Assembly: GCF_024809975.1 (NCBI RefSeq)
Contig: NZ_JANUDY010000008.1
Coordinates: 124,001-188,000, forward strand
Direction of reading: 5' to 3'
Length of the DNA stretch: 64,000 nucleotides
Origin: Comamonas sp. BIGb0152
Lineage (GTDB): Bacteria > Pseudomonadota > Gammaproteobacteria > Burkholderiales > Burkholderiaceae_C
Shown here in pieces: positions 1 to 9,276 of this stretch. The notes under the pieces are model-generated. The model was not told where the DNA came from, made no database searches, and worked only from the letters and a program-made list of their open reading frames with translations. A program made the position numbers and the translations under genes. How positions within the stretch are numbered: the first letter of the stretch is position 1; every line of letters begins with the position of its first letter.

Positions 1-722
1 ATCACCTTGGCGGCATAGCCTCCGTCGGTCGGCAGGTTGGCAGCGCCCACATAGTATTTGAGCCCACCTTCAAGCGAGCCAGCCCGCTCAATGCACTCTT
101 GCAGCACCTTGACGCCCACGCGCAAATTGGTAACCGGATCGAAGGCCGCAAAGTGGCCGCCGAAATTCTCGTACTTGTCCGTGTGGATCTTGGTCATCAC
201 CTGCATCAGGCCCTGGGCACCGACCGAGCTTTGGGCAAAGGGGTTGAAACTGGATTCGACAGCCATGATCGCGAGGATCAGGGTGGGGTCCAGCTTGGTT
301 TCCTTGCCGACCAGGTAGGCCTCAGACACCAGGACCGCCAGCGGCTCGGGCGCAACCCGGTACTTCTTGGCCAGCCAGTAAGCGACAGCTGCCTGGTTTC
401 TGGGCAACTGCTGCGGATTGGTGGCCGTGGCGCGATCGACCGCAGCCATCATGGCGGCATCATCGCCCACGGTGGCCTCTGCCTCTGCCTCTGCACCAGC
501 CAGGTCCGGAGTCGTTGCAGTGTGGGTGCGGGCCTGCAGCCAGCTGCGCAGCTGCGCCTCTCCGGCATGGCGCAGGTCATCACGCGACACCAGGGTGAGG
601 GCGCAGAACGCCACCACCAGACCAATCAAAGCAAAACTGTTGTGCGCCATGGTCATCAGACCACGACTGATGGTGGCGCTCAATGAGCGCACACCGGCAT
701 CCACTTGCGCGGGAGCCGTCAT
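1..722 (-). CDS. Lytic transglycosylase, SLT domain (C-terminus beyond window)
   Basis: Predicted membrane-anchored murein lytic transglycosylase that cleaves the MurNAc-GlcNAc bond. About 240 N-terminal residues are visible; the rest lies off the left edge. There is a short cytoplasmic N-terminus, one hydrophobic segment at about residues 28-46, an Ala/Glu-rich linker, then an SLT fold. The catalytic-glutamate region reads ILAIMAVESSFNP, followed by GAQGLMQVM and a GxxYY-like motif (GGLKYYVGAANLP), all as in Slt70-type enzymes. The ATG at 722 is preceded by an AAAGGA-type ribosome site and by a long structured leader with its own promoter. The exact MltC/MltE/Slt subclass cannot be fixed from the part visible. 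Confidence 0.85.
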   Translation of the reverse strand, partial: MTAPAQVDAGVRSLSATISRGLMTMAHNSFALIGLVVAFCALTLVSRDDLRHAGEAQLRSWLQARTHTATTPDLAGAEAEAEATVGDDAAMMAAVDRATATNPQQLPRNQAAVAYWLAKKYRVAPEPLAVLVSEAYLVGKETKLDPTLILAIMAVESSFNPFAQSSVGAQGLMQVMTKIHTDKYENFGGHFAAFDPVTNLRVGVKVLQECIERAGSLEGGLKYYVGAANLPTDGGYAAKV

Positions 723-944
723 AGGGATTTTTCCTTTCTAAGTCCCACCACCTCCAATAGCCCGGCGGATAGTGCACCGGGCTGGGGTCTGGCAGGGTGG
801 AGCCGCACTGTCCTGTGCGGTCACCGGCAGGCTGTCTGCGTTGCAGACGGCCCTTTGTCGTTTCAAGCACGCTCTTGCGTGTCAGGGGCTACGATCAAAA
901 CACCGTGAGGGGTGTTGACTAAAAAATCAGCAATTAATGCGATG
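723..944 (-). promoter_or_regulatory. Long structured 5' leader of the transglycosylase gene
   Basis: Between the predicted transcription start (about 944) and the ATG, the minus strand folds into consecutive perfect hairpins. Stems (plus coordinates) are 899-904/911-916, 868-872/877-881, 834-839/843-848, 803-808/815-820 and 759-765/777-783. A further weak stem (GGGA/TCCC) surrounds the ribosome-binding site just before the ATG. No U-run follows the stems, so this is not a plain terminator. I could not match it to a riboswitch class from memory. The stems are seen; a regulatory role is inference. Confidence 0.5.
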
Positions 945-950
945 GGGTGA

Positions 951-980
951 ATTCTAGAAGCTTGCTTAATAAGCAGTCAA
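951..980 (-). promoter_or_regulatory. Sigma-70 promoter with palindrome in spacer
   Basis: On the minus strand TTGACT (980-975) and TAGAAT (956-951) are separated by 18 bp, a near-consensus housekeeping promoter driving the leader and transglycosylase gene. The spacer contains the palindrome TGCTTA-A-TAAGCA at 963-975, placed where a repressor would block RNA polymerase. Confidence 0.6.
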
Positions 981-2082
981 CACTATTGATTTGTAAAATC
1001 AGAATAAAAAGTAATAAGAAAAGGTGTATAGCAAGACCGGGCATCGGCGTTTGCGGCTGGGGCCGGCAAGGCGGCAAAGACCCGGCGGGAAGGCGGAAAA
1101 AGTGCCAACCGGTTCCGCCATCAGCGCAGCGCTGCGGCGGCTTGAATAGCCTGCATCAACTGTTTTTTATAAGGTGATGCAGATGGTTGAACTGCTGAAA
1201 TCTGAATCTTTGTCAAATGCTGTATGCATTTAACGCTCTTTTTTTATCTGTGCCGCCAGCCATCGCGGGCCTAAAAGCGGCGCCAGCCCCGCGCAGCGGC
1301 TTGGCAAGTGAGATGCCATCCTGCGCAGGGGTGCAGCAGAAAATGCTGTCCTCATTTGGGCCGAGCGACTTTCGTCATCAAGCGGTCATCTGCGCAGGAG
1401 TCGATGGGCTTGTAAACATCAAAAAACTGTATAAAAACCAGGATAAAAATGCCAATAACCCGCTATCGGCACAGGTTTTTGGTATTTGTACCCTGGTATA
1501 AATGCTTTTTTTCCAAAAATCACTGCCATGGCGTTGGATTTTTGCGCTGCCCGCCGTCTTGTACGGGCTTGGCGGGCCCGCCGTGGAAGGGGGCGATGCG
1601 CTGACCGGGGTGATGGCGCCAAGCAAGAGCCGCTTTGGCACAACCCTGGCCCTGTGCGGAGGATGGAGGCGAATGGGGATGCACTGCAGGGCAACTTTTG
1701 CAGGCCTGCCGCAGCGGTGGACAAAGCAGGCCCTGCAGCGGATCGCCGGGAGCCATGTTCGATCCAAGCCAGGGCCTTGGGCTGGTCGCCCAGGGTTTCA
1801 GCGTCGTCGCTATGGAAACTCCGTGCATCCCTCTATATATATAGGCAGTGTTCCAGCGCTCCTTGGACGGTGGACTGTGGCGTCGCCGCCATCAACGATT
1901 GTGAACCAGCCGCAGATGCCGCCTTTGTGTGCTAAGTCAGCGTCGCCGCAGCGGCGTATTTGTGCACAATGGCCCATGGACGCGCCAGGCCGCTGCCACG
2001 CTGGGCAACAGGCTGTCGCCGCCGTCCCTGCAGTGGGGCCTTATGCATTGGGCCGTATTGACTCTGACTGAGGATCGTCGCC
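981..2082. other. About 1.1 kb with no supportable gene
   Basis: Open frames here are short, overlap each other on both strands and resemble nothing I recognise. Visible items are a small inverted repeat (TGATTT/AAATCA, 987-1001), an AT-rich patch around 1420-1510 and an alternating TA tract near 1836-1848 that could be part of a promoter for the gene at 2083. It may hold an sRNA or a decayed gene, but I see no direct support. Confidence 0.4.
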
Positions 2083-5000
2083 GTGAGCGAAACACAAGAA
2101 ACCATCAAGAAAAAAGCCCTGGGCCTGCGCTGGCTACGCCGTCTGGGTTGGTGCCTGCTGGCGCTGCTGCTGCTGTGGGCATTGTCCTGGCTGCTATTGC
2201 CGTGGCTGCTGCGCACCCAGGGTGAGAAGCTCGCCACGGAAAAGCTGGGCCGTGCGGTCCACATCGGGGCGGTGGAGTTCAAGCCCTGGTCGCTGGAGCT
2301 GACGCTGCGTGACCTGCAGATTGCCGGGCCCCAGGCGGGCAGCGCGGCCATGCTGGCGGTGGAGCGCATCTATGTGGATGCCGACATCCAGTCCCTGTTT
2401 CGGCTGGCGCCGGTGCTCGATGCCATCCAGGTGGACAAGCCGGTGCTGCGTGTTGCGCAGACTGCGCCGGGCACATTTGATTTTGACGACATACTGCAAA
2501 AGCTGCGCAGCCCGCAGCCGACGCCCGATGACGGCAAGACGGCCCACTTTGCGCTCTACAACATCGAGTTGAAAGAGGGCCAACTGCAGTTCCGTGACGA
2601 CACGGTGGGCCAGACCCATGAGCTCAAGGACCTGCAGCTGGGCATTCCGTTTCTGAGCAACCTCGAGTCCAAGCGCGAGATCAAGGTGCTGCCCCAGCTG
2701 GCCTTTGCACTCAATGGCAGCCAGTTTGCCAGCCGTGCCGAGGCCACGCCCTTTGCCGACGACCGCAAGGCCGAGGCCAAATTTGCGATCAAGGACCTCG
2801 ACCTCCAGCCCTACCTGGCCTATATCCCCGCGTCCTTGCCTGTCAAGCTGGTTGCCGGTGTGCTCAATGCCGACCTGGCACTGGCCTTTGAGCAGCAGGA
2901 CAAAACGCAGGTGCGCCTGAGCGGCGAGGTGCATGCCACCGGTGTGCAGGTGCACGATGCGGCCAACGGCGAATTGCTGGGCTGGGAGCGGCTCGATGTG
3001 CAGCTGGCGGATGTGCAGCCTCTGCTGGGCAAGGTGCATATCTCGCAGCTGGCGCTGGATGGCGCGCAGCTGTCCCTCAAGCGGGGCAAGAATGGCCAGC
3101 TGAGCCTGCTCGATGCCCAGGGCCAACCACTGCCCGGCCGCCAAAGCGAGGCGGTGGCGGACAAGGACCCTGGTGCTGCGCCGCAGGCGGAGAGCGGCGC
3201 TGCGCCAGCGCCGGCCAGCGCCAGCAGCAGCAGCAAAACGCCGTGGTCGCTGCAGATTGATGCGATCAAGCTGAGCCGTTTGCGCGGGGTGTGGCTGGAT
3301 GAGAGCGTGCCCTTGCCTGCGCGCGTGCAGCTCGATGACTTTAGCCTGGAGGCGCAGCAGCTGGCCTGGCCGTTTCAGGAACCGTTCAGCTTCTCCGGCG
3401 AATCGGGGCTGTCGGGCGCGCAAGGCGTGCCGTCGACAGGCCGGCTGGTGTTTTCCGGCAAGGCGACGGACCAGATGGCCGAGGTGGACGTGACCACCAC
3501 CGGCCTGCCTTTGCAGCTGGGCGCCTCCTACCTCACCGGGGTGATTGAGCCCGGCGTGACGGGCACGATTGACAGCCAGATGCACCTGAGCCGCGATGGT
3601 GCCGCGCTCAAGATTCAGCTGGCGGAGCTGCAAGTGTCCCAGGTGGCTTTGCAGTGCAACAGCCCCAGCAATTGTGCCTCGCCCCATGGGCCGGCAATCG
3701 GGTTGAAAGGCAAAAACAACCTGCTGGAGCTGCGCCAACTGTTGATCAAGGATGGCGTGATGGACACCGCCGCCCAGACGGTCAAGCTCGGCACGGTGCA
3801 ATTGCTGGAGCCGGCACTGGGCGTTTCGCGCGACAAAAGCGGCCGCATGATGTTTGAAGACTGGCTTGCCGCATCGCAAGCAGGCAAAAGCGGCGGCAAG
3901 CCCGGGTCCAAGCCAGTGCCCGAGCCCAAAGCAGGTGCGGCGGCCAGCAAACCCTGGGATGTGCAGCTGGACCTGCTGGCCATCAAGGGTGCCAATGTGG
4001 CCTTTTTGGATGAATCGACAGCGCGCAAGGTGAGCGCGCGGCTGACGGGTTGGGATATGGAGCTGCGCAACTTTGCGCCTTTGGCTACCAAGGCCAAGCC
4101 CTCGCCGCTCAAAGTCTCGGGCCGCATCGGCAGCGGCCGGGCCGAGCCCGGTCGGGTCGCGTATGAAGGAACCGTCGGTTTGCTGCCCTTAGCCGTGGCG
4201 GGCCGCCTGAATGTGAGCCAGTTGCCCGTCCATGCGTTTGAGCCCTATGCCGCTGCGGTGTTACCGGTGCGCCTGATGCGGGCGGACGCCAGCTTCAGAG
4301 GATCGGTTGACTTTGCCCAATCGGACAAAGGGCCGGTGCTGCGGCTGAAAGGGGATGCAGGTCTGGACGATGTCCGCGTGCGGCCTTTGGTGGCTGCGCC
4401 AGCCTCTGCCAGCAACGAGGAGGGCGACACGGACAGCGCAGCGGCTGCCGAGCGCCGAGCTGCAGCGGTCGGGCGGTCTGGAACCCTGGGCATGGGGCTG
4501 ATGGGTGCGGGCGATGACCTGCTGAACTGGAAACTGCTGAGCCTGCGGGGCCTGGCCGTGGACATGGTGCCGGGTCAGCGCATGAAGGTCCAGGTGGGCG
4601 AGACGGCCTTGACGGACTTCTATGCGCGCCTGGTGGTCCAGGAAAACGGCAAACTCAATCTGCAGGATTTGGGCGCCAGCGCGGGCTCAGCGCCGGAGGC
4701 CGCCACCCCTGCGGCGGCAGAGGCTGCCCAGGCCAGTGCTGGCGCTGTGCCCGCGCCCGCCCCCAGCCCCGAGCCGGCTACGGGCCCGGTCATTGACATG
4801 GGGCCTATCACCTTGGCCGGTGGTTCGGTCAAGTTCAGCGACCATTTTGTGCGGCCCAACTACTCGGCAGACCTGTCTGAACTGGCCGGCCGCATGGGCG
4901 CCTTCTCGTCTGAGACCAAGGCGGGCAGCTTGCAGCTGGCCGACCTGGAGCTGCGCGGCAAGGCCGAAGGCACCGCTTCGCTGGAGATCACCGGCCAACT

Positions 5001-5985
5001 CAATCCGCTGGTCAAGCCGCTGGCCCTCAATATCCATGGCAAGGTGCGAGATCTGGAGCTGTCGCCGCTGACGCCGTATAGCATCAAGTATGCCGGCCAT
5101 GGCATCGAGCGCGGCAAGATGAGCGTGGATGTGCAGTACGACGTAACGCCAGAGGGGATGCTGACGGCCAGCAACAAGTTGGTGCTGAACCAGCTGACCT
5201 TTGGCGATGCGGTGCAGGGCGCGCCGGCCAGCCTGCCCGTCAAGCTGGCGGTCGCCTTGCTGGCTGACCGCAATGGTGTGATCGACCTGGACCTGCCCAT
5301 CAGCGGCTCGCTCAACGATCCGCAGTTCCGCCTGGCGCCCATCATCTTCAAGGTCATCGGCAACCTGATCATGAAGGCCGTGACCTCGCCGTTTGCACTG
5401 CTCTCGGGTGCCTTTGGTGGCGGCAGCGAGGCCAGCCATGTGCCTTTTGCCGCCGGCAGCGCGCTGCTTGACTCCGCCAGCAAGGACAACCTGAACAAGG
5501 TGGCCAAGGCGCTGGAAGACCGCCCGGCGCTGCAGCTGACGGTGGCCGGCCAAGCCGATCTGGAGCGCGAAAAGGACGGCTGGCGCAAGGCGCGCATCGA
5601 TGACCTGGTACTGGCGCAAAAGCGCCGCAGCGCGGTACGCGCTGGCGGCAAGCCCGAGGATGTGCAGGAGGTAAGCGCTGCCGAGTACCCCGCGCTGCTC
5701 AAGGACGTGTACAAGCGTGCGGACATCCAAAAGCCGCGCAACATGGTGGGCATGGCCACCGACATCCCGACCGCCGAGATGGAAACCTTGCTGCTCACCA
5801 GCATCAGCGTGCCGGACAACGCCATGCGCGAGCTGGCCCTGGCCCGGGGCGTGGCCGTGCGCGACTACCTGGCCAGCAAGGGCGTCAAGCTGGAGCGCCT
5901 CTTCCTGGGCAATGCCAAGACCGAAGGCTTTGGCGAGGACAAGGACTGGGCACCGCATGCCCAGCTCAGCCTGGCGCCACGCTGA
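2083..5985 (+). CDS. DUF748 (AsmA-like) envelope protein with OmpA-like C-terminal part
   Basis: A 1300-residue protein of the DUF748 family, related to AsmA/TamB/YdbH-type proteins proposed to bridge the periplasm. A basic N-terminus and one membrane helix (about residues 20-42) anchor it, followed by AsmA-like beta-rich repeats. These are interrupted by Ala/Ser/Pro-rich linkers near residues 350-390, 600-630 and 860-900. Residues from about 1121 (VPFAAGSALLDSASKDNL) resemble the start of an OmpA-like domain, and the matching end (RELALARGVAVRDYLASKG) is near 1245-1270, so about 90 residues are inserted in that fold. Start is GTG with GAGGAT upstream; no upstream in-frame ATG was seen. A role in envelope lipid transport is inferred from family. 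Confidence 0.8.
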   Translation: MSETQETIKKKALGLRWLRRLGWCLLALLLLWALSWLLLPWLLRTQGEKLATEKLGRAVHIGAVEFKPWSLELTLRDLQIAGPQAGSAAMLAVERIYVDADIQSLFRLAPVLDAIQVDKPVLRVAQTAPGTFDFDDILQKLRSPQPTPDDGKTAHFALYNIELKEGQLQFRDDTVGQTHELKDLQLGIPFLSNLESKREIKVLPQLAFALNGSQFASRAEATPFADDRKAEAKFAIKDLDLQPYLAYIPASLPVKLVAGVLNADLALAFEQQDKTQVRLSGEVHATGVQVHDAANGELLGWERLDVQLADVQPLLGKVHISQLALDGAQLSLKRGKNGQLSLLDAQGQPLPGRQSEAVADKDPGAAPQAESGAAPAPASASSSSKTPWSLQIDAIKLSRLRGVWLDESVPLPARVQLDDFSLEAQQLAWPFQEPFSFSGESGLSGAQGVPSTGRLVFSGKATDQMAEVDVTTTGLPLQLGASYLTGVIEPGVTGTIDSQMHLSRDGAALKIQLAELQVSQVALQCNSPSNCASPHGPAIGLKGKNNLLELRQLLIKDGVMDTAAQTVKLGTVQLLEPALGVSRDKSGRMMFEDWLAASQAGKSGGKPGSKPVPEPKAGAAASKPWDVQLDLLAIKGANVAFLDESTARKVSARLTGWDMELRNFAPLATKAKPSPLKVSGRIGSGRAEPGRVAYEGTVGLLPLAVAGRLNVSQLPVHAFEPYAAAVLPVRLMRADASFRGSVDFAQSDKGPVLRLKGDAGLDDVRVRPLVAAPASASNEEGDTDSAAAAERRAAAVGRSGTLGMGLMGAGDDLLNWKLLSLRGLAVDMVPGQRMKVQVGETALTDFYARLVVQENGKLNLQDLGASAGSAPEAATPAAAEAAQASAGAVPAPAPSPEPATGPVIDMGPITLAGGSVKFSDHFVRPNYSADLSELAGRMGAFSSETKAGSLQLADLELRGKAEGTASLEITGQLNPLVKPLALNIHGKVRDLELSPLTPYSIKYAGHGIERGKMSVDVQYDVTPEGMLTASNKLVLNQLTFGDAVQGAPASLPVKLAVALLADRNGVIDLDLPISGSLNDPQFRLAPIIFKVIGNLIMKAVTSPFALLSGAFGGGSEASHVPFAAGSALLDSASKDNLNKVAKALEDRPALQLTVAGQADLEREKDGWRKARIDDLVLAQKRRSAVRAGGKPEDVQEVSAAEYPALLKDVYKRADIQKPRNMVGMATDIPTAEMETLLLTSISVPDNAMRELALARGVAVRDYLASKGVKLERLFLGNAKTEGFGEDKDWAPHAQLSLAPR

Positions 5986-6020
5986 GAGCCAGGTGCTCCA
6001 GGCGCTGCAAGCGCCATCAG

Positions 6021-6056
6021 AAGGGCTGGGCCGCAGGGCACCAGCCCTTTGTTTTT
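6021..6056 (+). terminator. Intrinsic terminator of the DUF748 gene
   Basis: AAGGGCTGG (6021-6029) pairs with CCAGCCCTT (6041-6049) and is followed by TGTTTTT. Confidence 0.7.
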
Positions 6057-6099
6057 GGCCCTGTGGCTGGGGAATTACCTTATAGCGATGCCGGTGTGC

Positions 6100-6128
6100 T
6101 TGGAGTCCTTGCCAATCCCGGTCAAAAT
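6100..6128 (+). promoter_or_regulatory. Candidate sigma-70 promoter for the DUF349 gene
   Basis: TTGGAG (6100-6105), 17-bp spacer, CAAAAT (6123-6128), 100 bp before the ATG. Confidence 0.4.
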
Positions 6129-6228
6129 AGCACCCTGGATGCAGGCCCAGCCCTGCCTCCCTCTTTTTTATGTGCCAATGGCTGCGTTGCTTTGCGATGC
6201 AGGCCGTATTTACGACTGAACTGACTCC

Positions 6229-9021
6229 ATGTTCCCCTTTATCTCGCGCAACAAGACGCCCGAAACTCCTGAGCCAACCCCCGCACCTGCCAAGGCGGCC
6301 GCTGCACCCCATCCACTCGATGGTGTCACCGGTGGTGCTTTTTCGGCAGCCACCTCGGGTGAGCGTGCGGCCAAAGTGCGCGAATGGCTGGCGACCAACC
6401 CTGGCGCCGAGCAGCTCCAGGAAGTGTTCAAGGAGCTGTCTGGCCGTGACAAGGGAGCTGCCAAGGCCATCCGCGAACGCCTGGAAGAGCTGCGCCGCGC
6501 CAAAGGCCAGGAGGCCATTGCCGCCGAATGGGCCGACAAGGCGGGCAAGCTGCTGGGCGCTTCCAAGCTGAACATTGCCGATGCTCTGGCCTGGCAGCGT
6601 GATGCGGCCAAGGCCGGTGCGCCGCTGTCCAAGGAGCCGCTGGCGGCACTCAAGATTCAGCTGGCCGAGCGCGTCAAAACCATTGAAGACCTGCAGCACC
6701 GCGTGCAGGTGCAGCGCGAGGCCGCTGTGCTGCTGGCCCAGCGCGTCGAAGTGCTGTCCACCAAATCCTACAAAGATGCGCAAGGCGCAGAAGCGGCGCT
6801 GGCCACCGACGTGCAGCACTGGCAAGACCAGGCAGCCGTGCTCGAAGGCGATGCCAGCTGGGGCAGTGTGGAAGCGCGTTACCCCACCATGCTGGATGCG
6901 TCCAAGTCGCAGCTGCTGCTGGTCTGGGATGCTTTCCAATCCGCACTCAAGCTGACCTTGGCTGCGGCCGAAGATGCACAAGCACCGCTGCCTACCGTGC
7001 CGGTCTGGGCCGATGAGATCCGCGCCGCACGTGGCCTGCCCACCGAAGCGGAACAAGCCGCCGCCCGCGCTGCAGCCGCCAAGCCTCCCGTCGATCCGCA
7101 GGAAGCCAAGCGGGGCAAGCAGGCTGTGCAAGAAGCCTTGAAAGCCTTGCAGGCCCACACGGCCGAAGGCCATGGCAAGGGCGCATCCAACGCTGCGCAG
7201 CAGCTGCGTGCTGTTCTGAAGCAGCACGGCAAGCAGATCGACCAGGAGCTAGAGTCGCAAGTCAATACCGCGCTGATTGCCGCTGGCGAGCTGGAAGGCT
7301 GGCAGCGCTGGAGCACGGACAAGGTGCGTGAGGAGCTGCTGGCCAAGGCCCAGGGCCTGCTGACCCGGCCCGAAGGCCAGGAGCTGGGCGGCCGCAAGCT
7401 GCAAGAGTCGCTGCGCCAGCTGCGCGAAGATTGGAAGAAGGCCGACCAAAGCGGCCCCACCAACCATGCGCTGTGGAAAAAATTTGACGAAGCCTGCAAC
7501 GCTGCCTACAAGCATGTCGAGGTCTGGCTGTCCAAGGTGCGCGAAGAGGGTGCCAAGCACCGCGCTGAGCGCGAGGCACTGATCGCTGAGCTCAAGGCCT
7601 GGGTGGAAGCGCACCAGGCGTCGACCGACTGGAAGCGCGTGCAGCGCGACCTGTTCCAGTTTGGCGACCGCTGGCGCGCCAGTGGCCATGTGGGCGAAAA
7701 GGCCTATGCCGAGCTGCAAGATGCCTGGAAGGCCGCACACCATGCGGCCACCGCGCCTTTGCACGCCGCCCAAAAGGCCAGCATTGCACGCCGCGAAGCG
7801 ATGATTGCCCAGGCCGTGGAGCTGGCCGCTGCGCCGAGCCTGAACATTGATGCCGTGCGCGAACTGCAGCGCCTGTGGCAGGCCGAGGCACAAGGCGTGC
7901 CGATGGATCGCCGCCATGAGCAAAAGCTTTGGGATGCCTTCCGCAAGCCCCTGGATGAAGCCTTTGCCCGCAAGACGCAGCAGCGCGAGCGCGTGCAGCA
8001 CCACATGAGCGCCCGCGACCAAGCCGTGCTCGATGCCTCCAAGGCATTGGAAGCGGCCAACCACAGTGGCGATGCCGCAAAGATCCAGGCCGCCTTGGAT
8101 GGCTTGCAGCAAGCACTGCAAGCCCAACAAGCGCCTGTGGAGCAAGAGCCTGCTCCAGCTCCAGTGCCGGCAGCTGCACCTGTTGCCAGCGCTGAGCCAG
8201 AGACTGCAGCCCCTGCTGCGGACCTGGACGTTGCTGCTGAAACAGAGGTTGACGCAGAGGCAGAAGTGCCACAAGACGGTGCCGCCGAGCCGCAGCCTGA
8301 AGAAGCTGCAGCCCCCGCACCTGCGCCAGCGCCCGTTGCCAAGCGCGTTATTGCACAGCGCAGTGGCGACGACCGCCCCGGCATGCGCCGCGATGCGCCG
8401 GCAGCGCCTGCGGGCCGTGGTGGCAAGCCGGGTGATCGCCGTGACAGCCGCGATGGCCGCGACAGCCGGGGCCCGCGTCCCGACCGGGGCCAGGAGCGCC
8501 GGGGTCCGGACGACCGCTTTGGCCGGGGTGACCGCATGGACCGTGCACCGCGCGAAGACCGTGGCCCGCGCCTGGGCGATGCCGCCTTCCGCGCCCAGCG
8601 CGATGCGGTGGAGCATGCCCAAGCTGCCTTGCGCAAGCTCGCTAGCCAGGCCCATGGCCAGGCATTGACCCAGATGATGGATGCCTGGAGCCAGCGCAAT
8701 GCCGAGCTGCTGCCCAACGCCCAGGATCTGGGCCGCTTGGCCAGTGGCGCGCGCAATAGCTGGGGCCAGGCCATTGCGGCGCCTGCCGCCGGTGATGGCC
8801 GCGAAGCCATGTTGCGCCTGGAGATGGCGGCCGAAGTGCCGACACCTGCCGAGCACATCACTGCCCGCCGTGCACTGCAATTGCAGCTGCTGACGCGCCG
8901 CAATGATCCATCGCCGCAAGAGACCTGGCAGCAGGACGTGGCCAAGGTGCTGGCCACCGGCAGCGACGAGGCATCTGCCCGCCGCCTGCAAAACGCCTTG
9001 AAGGCGCTGCTCAAGAAGTAA
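6229..9021 (+). CDS. DUF349 domain protein with E/A/P- and R/G/D-rich insert
   Basis: A 930-residue, highly charged, mostly helical protein with repeated DUF349-type helical units. Characteristic patches are LRQLREDWKKADQSGPTN, LWKKFDEACNAAY and LRRLWQAEAQGVPM-like. No enzymatic motif is visible. Residues about 640-703 form an acidic Ala/Pro/Glu tract, and about 704-783 form a disordered Arg/Gly/Asp tract with RGG-like steps, before a final helical domain. Such tails often bind RNA, which is inference here. No signal peptide, so probably cytoplasmic. ATG at 6229 is the first start. It has its own promoter candidate and a terminator, so it is likely monocistronic. The function of DUF349 proteins in Burkholderiales is not established to my knowledge. 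Confidence 0.8.
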   Translation: MFPFISRNKTPETPEPTPAPAKAAAAPHPLDGVTGGAFSAATSGERAAKVREWLATNPGAEQLQEVFKELSGRDKGAAKAIRERLEELRRAKGQEAIAAEWADKAGKLLGASKLNIADALAWQRDAAKAGAPLSKEPLAALKIQLAERVKTIEDLQHRVQVQREAAVLLAQRVEVLSTKSYKDAQGAEAALATDVQHWQDQAAVLEGDASWGSVEARYPTMLDASKSQLLLVWDAFQSALKLTLAAAEDAQAPLPTVPVWADEIRAARGLPTEAEQAAARAAAAKPPVDPQEAKRGKQAVQEALKALQAHTAEGHGKGASNAAQQLRAVLKQHGKQIDQELESQVNTALIAAGELEGWQRWSTDKVREELLAKAQGLLTRPEGQELGGRKLQESLRQLREDWKKADQSGPTNHALWKKFDEACNAAYKHVEVWLSKVREEGAKHRAEREALIAELKAWVEAHQASTDWKRVQRDLFQFGDRWRASGHVGEKAYAELQDAWKAAHHAATAPLHAAQKASIARREAMIAQAVELAAAPSLNIDAVRELQRLWQAEAQGVPMDRRHEQKLWDAFRKPLDEAFARKTQQRERVQHHMSARDQAVLDASKALEAANHSGDAAKIQAALDGLQQALQAQQAPVEQEPAPAPVPAAAPVASAEPETAAPAADLDVAAETEVDAEAEVPQDGAAEPQPEEAAAPAPAPAPVAKRVIAQRSGDDRPGMRRDAPAAPAGRGGKPGDRRDSRDGRDSRGPRPDRGQERRGPDDRFGRGDRMDRAPREDRGPRLGDAAFRAQRDAVEHAQAALRKLASQAHGQALTQMMDAWSQRNAELLPNAQDLGRLASGARNSWGQAIAAPAAGDGREAMLRLEMAAEVPTPAEHITARRALQLQLLTRRNDPSPQETWQQDVAKVLATGSDEASARRLQNALKALLKK

Positions 9022-9041
9022 GCGTCCCAATCGTTGCATCG

Positions 9042-9075
9042 AACGCCCTGTGCTCATCGCGCAGGGCGTTTTTTT
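9042..9075 (+). terminator. Intrinsic terminator of the DUF349 gene
   Basis: AACGCCCTG (9042-9050) and CAGGGCGTT (9062-9070) form a stem followed by a run of T to 9075. Confidence 0.8.
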
Positions 9076-9139
9076 ATGCCGTTTGCGAATGTGCTGCTGA
9101 GGGATTGCTTCGGAGATGGAAGCGTTTGGAGCAGACAAC

Positions 9140-9170
9140 AAAAAAGCCATTGCACGTTGTGCAATGGCTT
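9140..9170 (-). terminator. Terminator of tRNA-Leu copy 1
   Basis: On the minus strand AAGCCATTGCAC, loop AAC and GTGCAATGGCTT form a 12-bp stem followed by a U-run (A-run 9140-9145 on plus). Confidence 0.8.
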
Positions 9171-9176
9171 GATGTT

Positions 9177-9261
<85 letters not shown>

Positions 9262-9276
9262 TTTCAGGATGGAGCA

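Noticed and set aside
1427-1441. LexA-like box CTGTATAAAAACCAG
   Set aside because: Spacing between CTG and CAG is one base short of the SOS box, and no gene follows.
1378-2071. Overlapping open frames of 100-190 codons on both strands
   Set aside because: No motif, no ribosome site and mutual overlap; likely chance frames.
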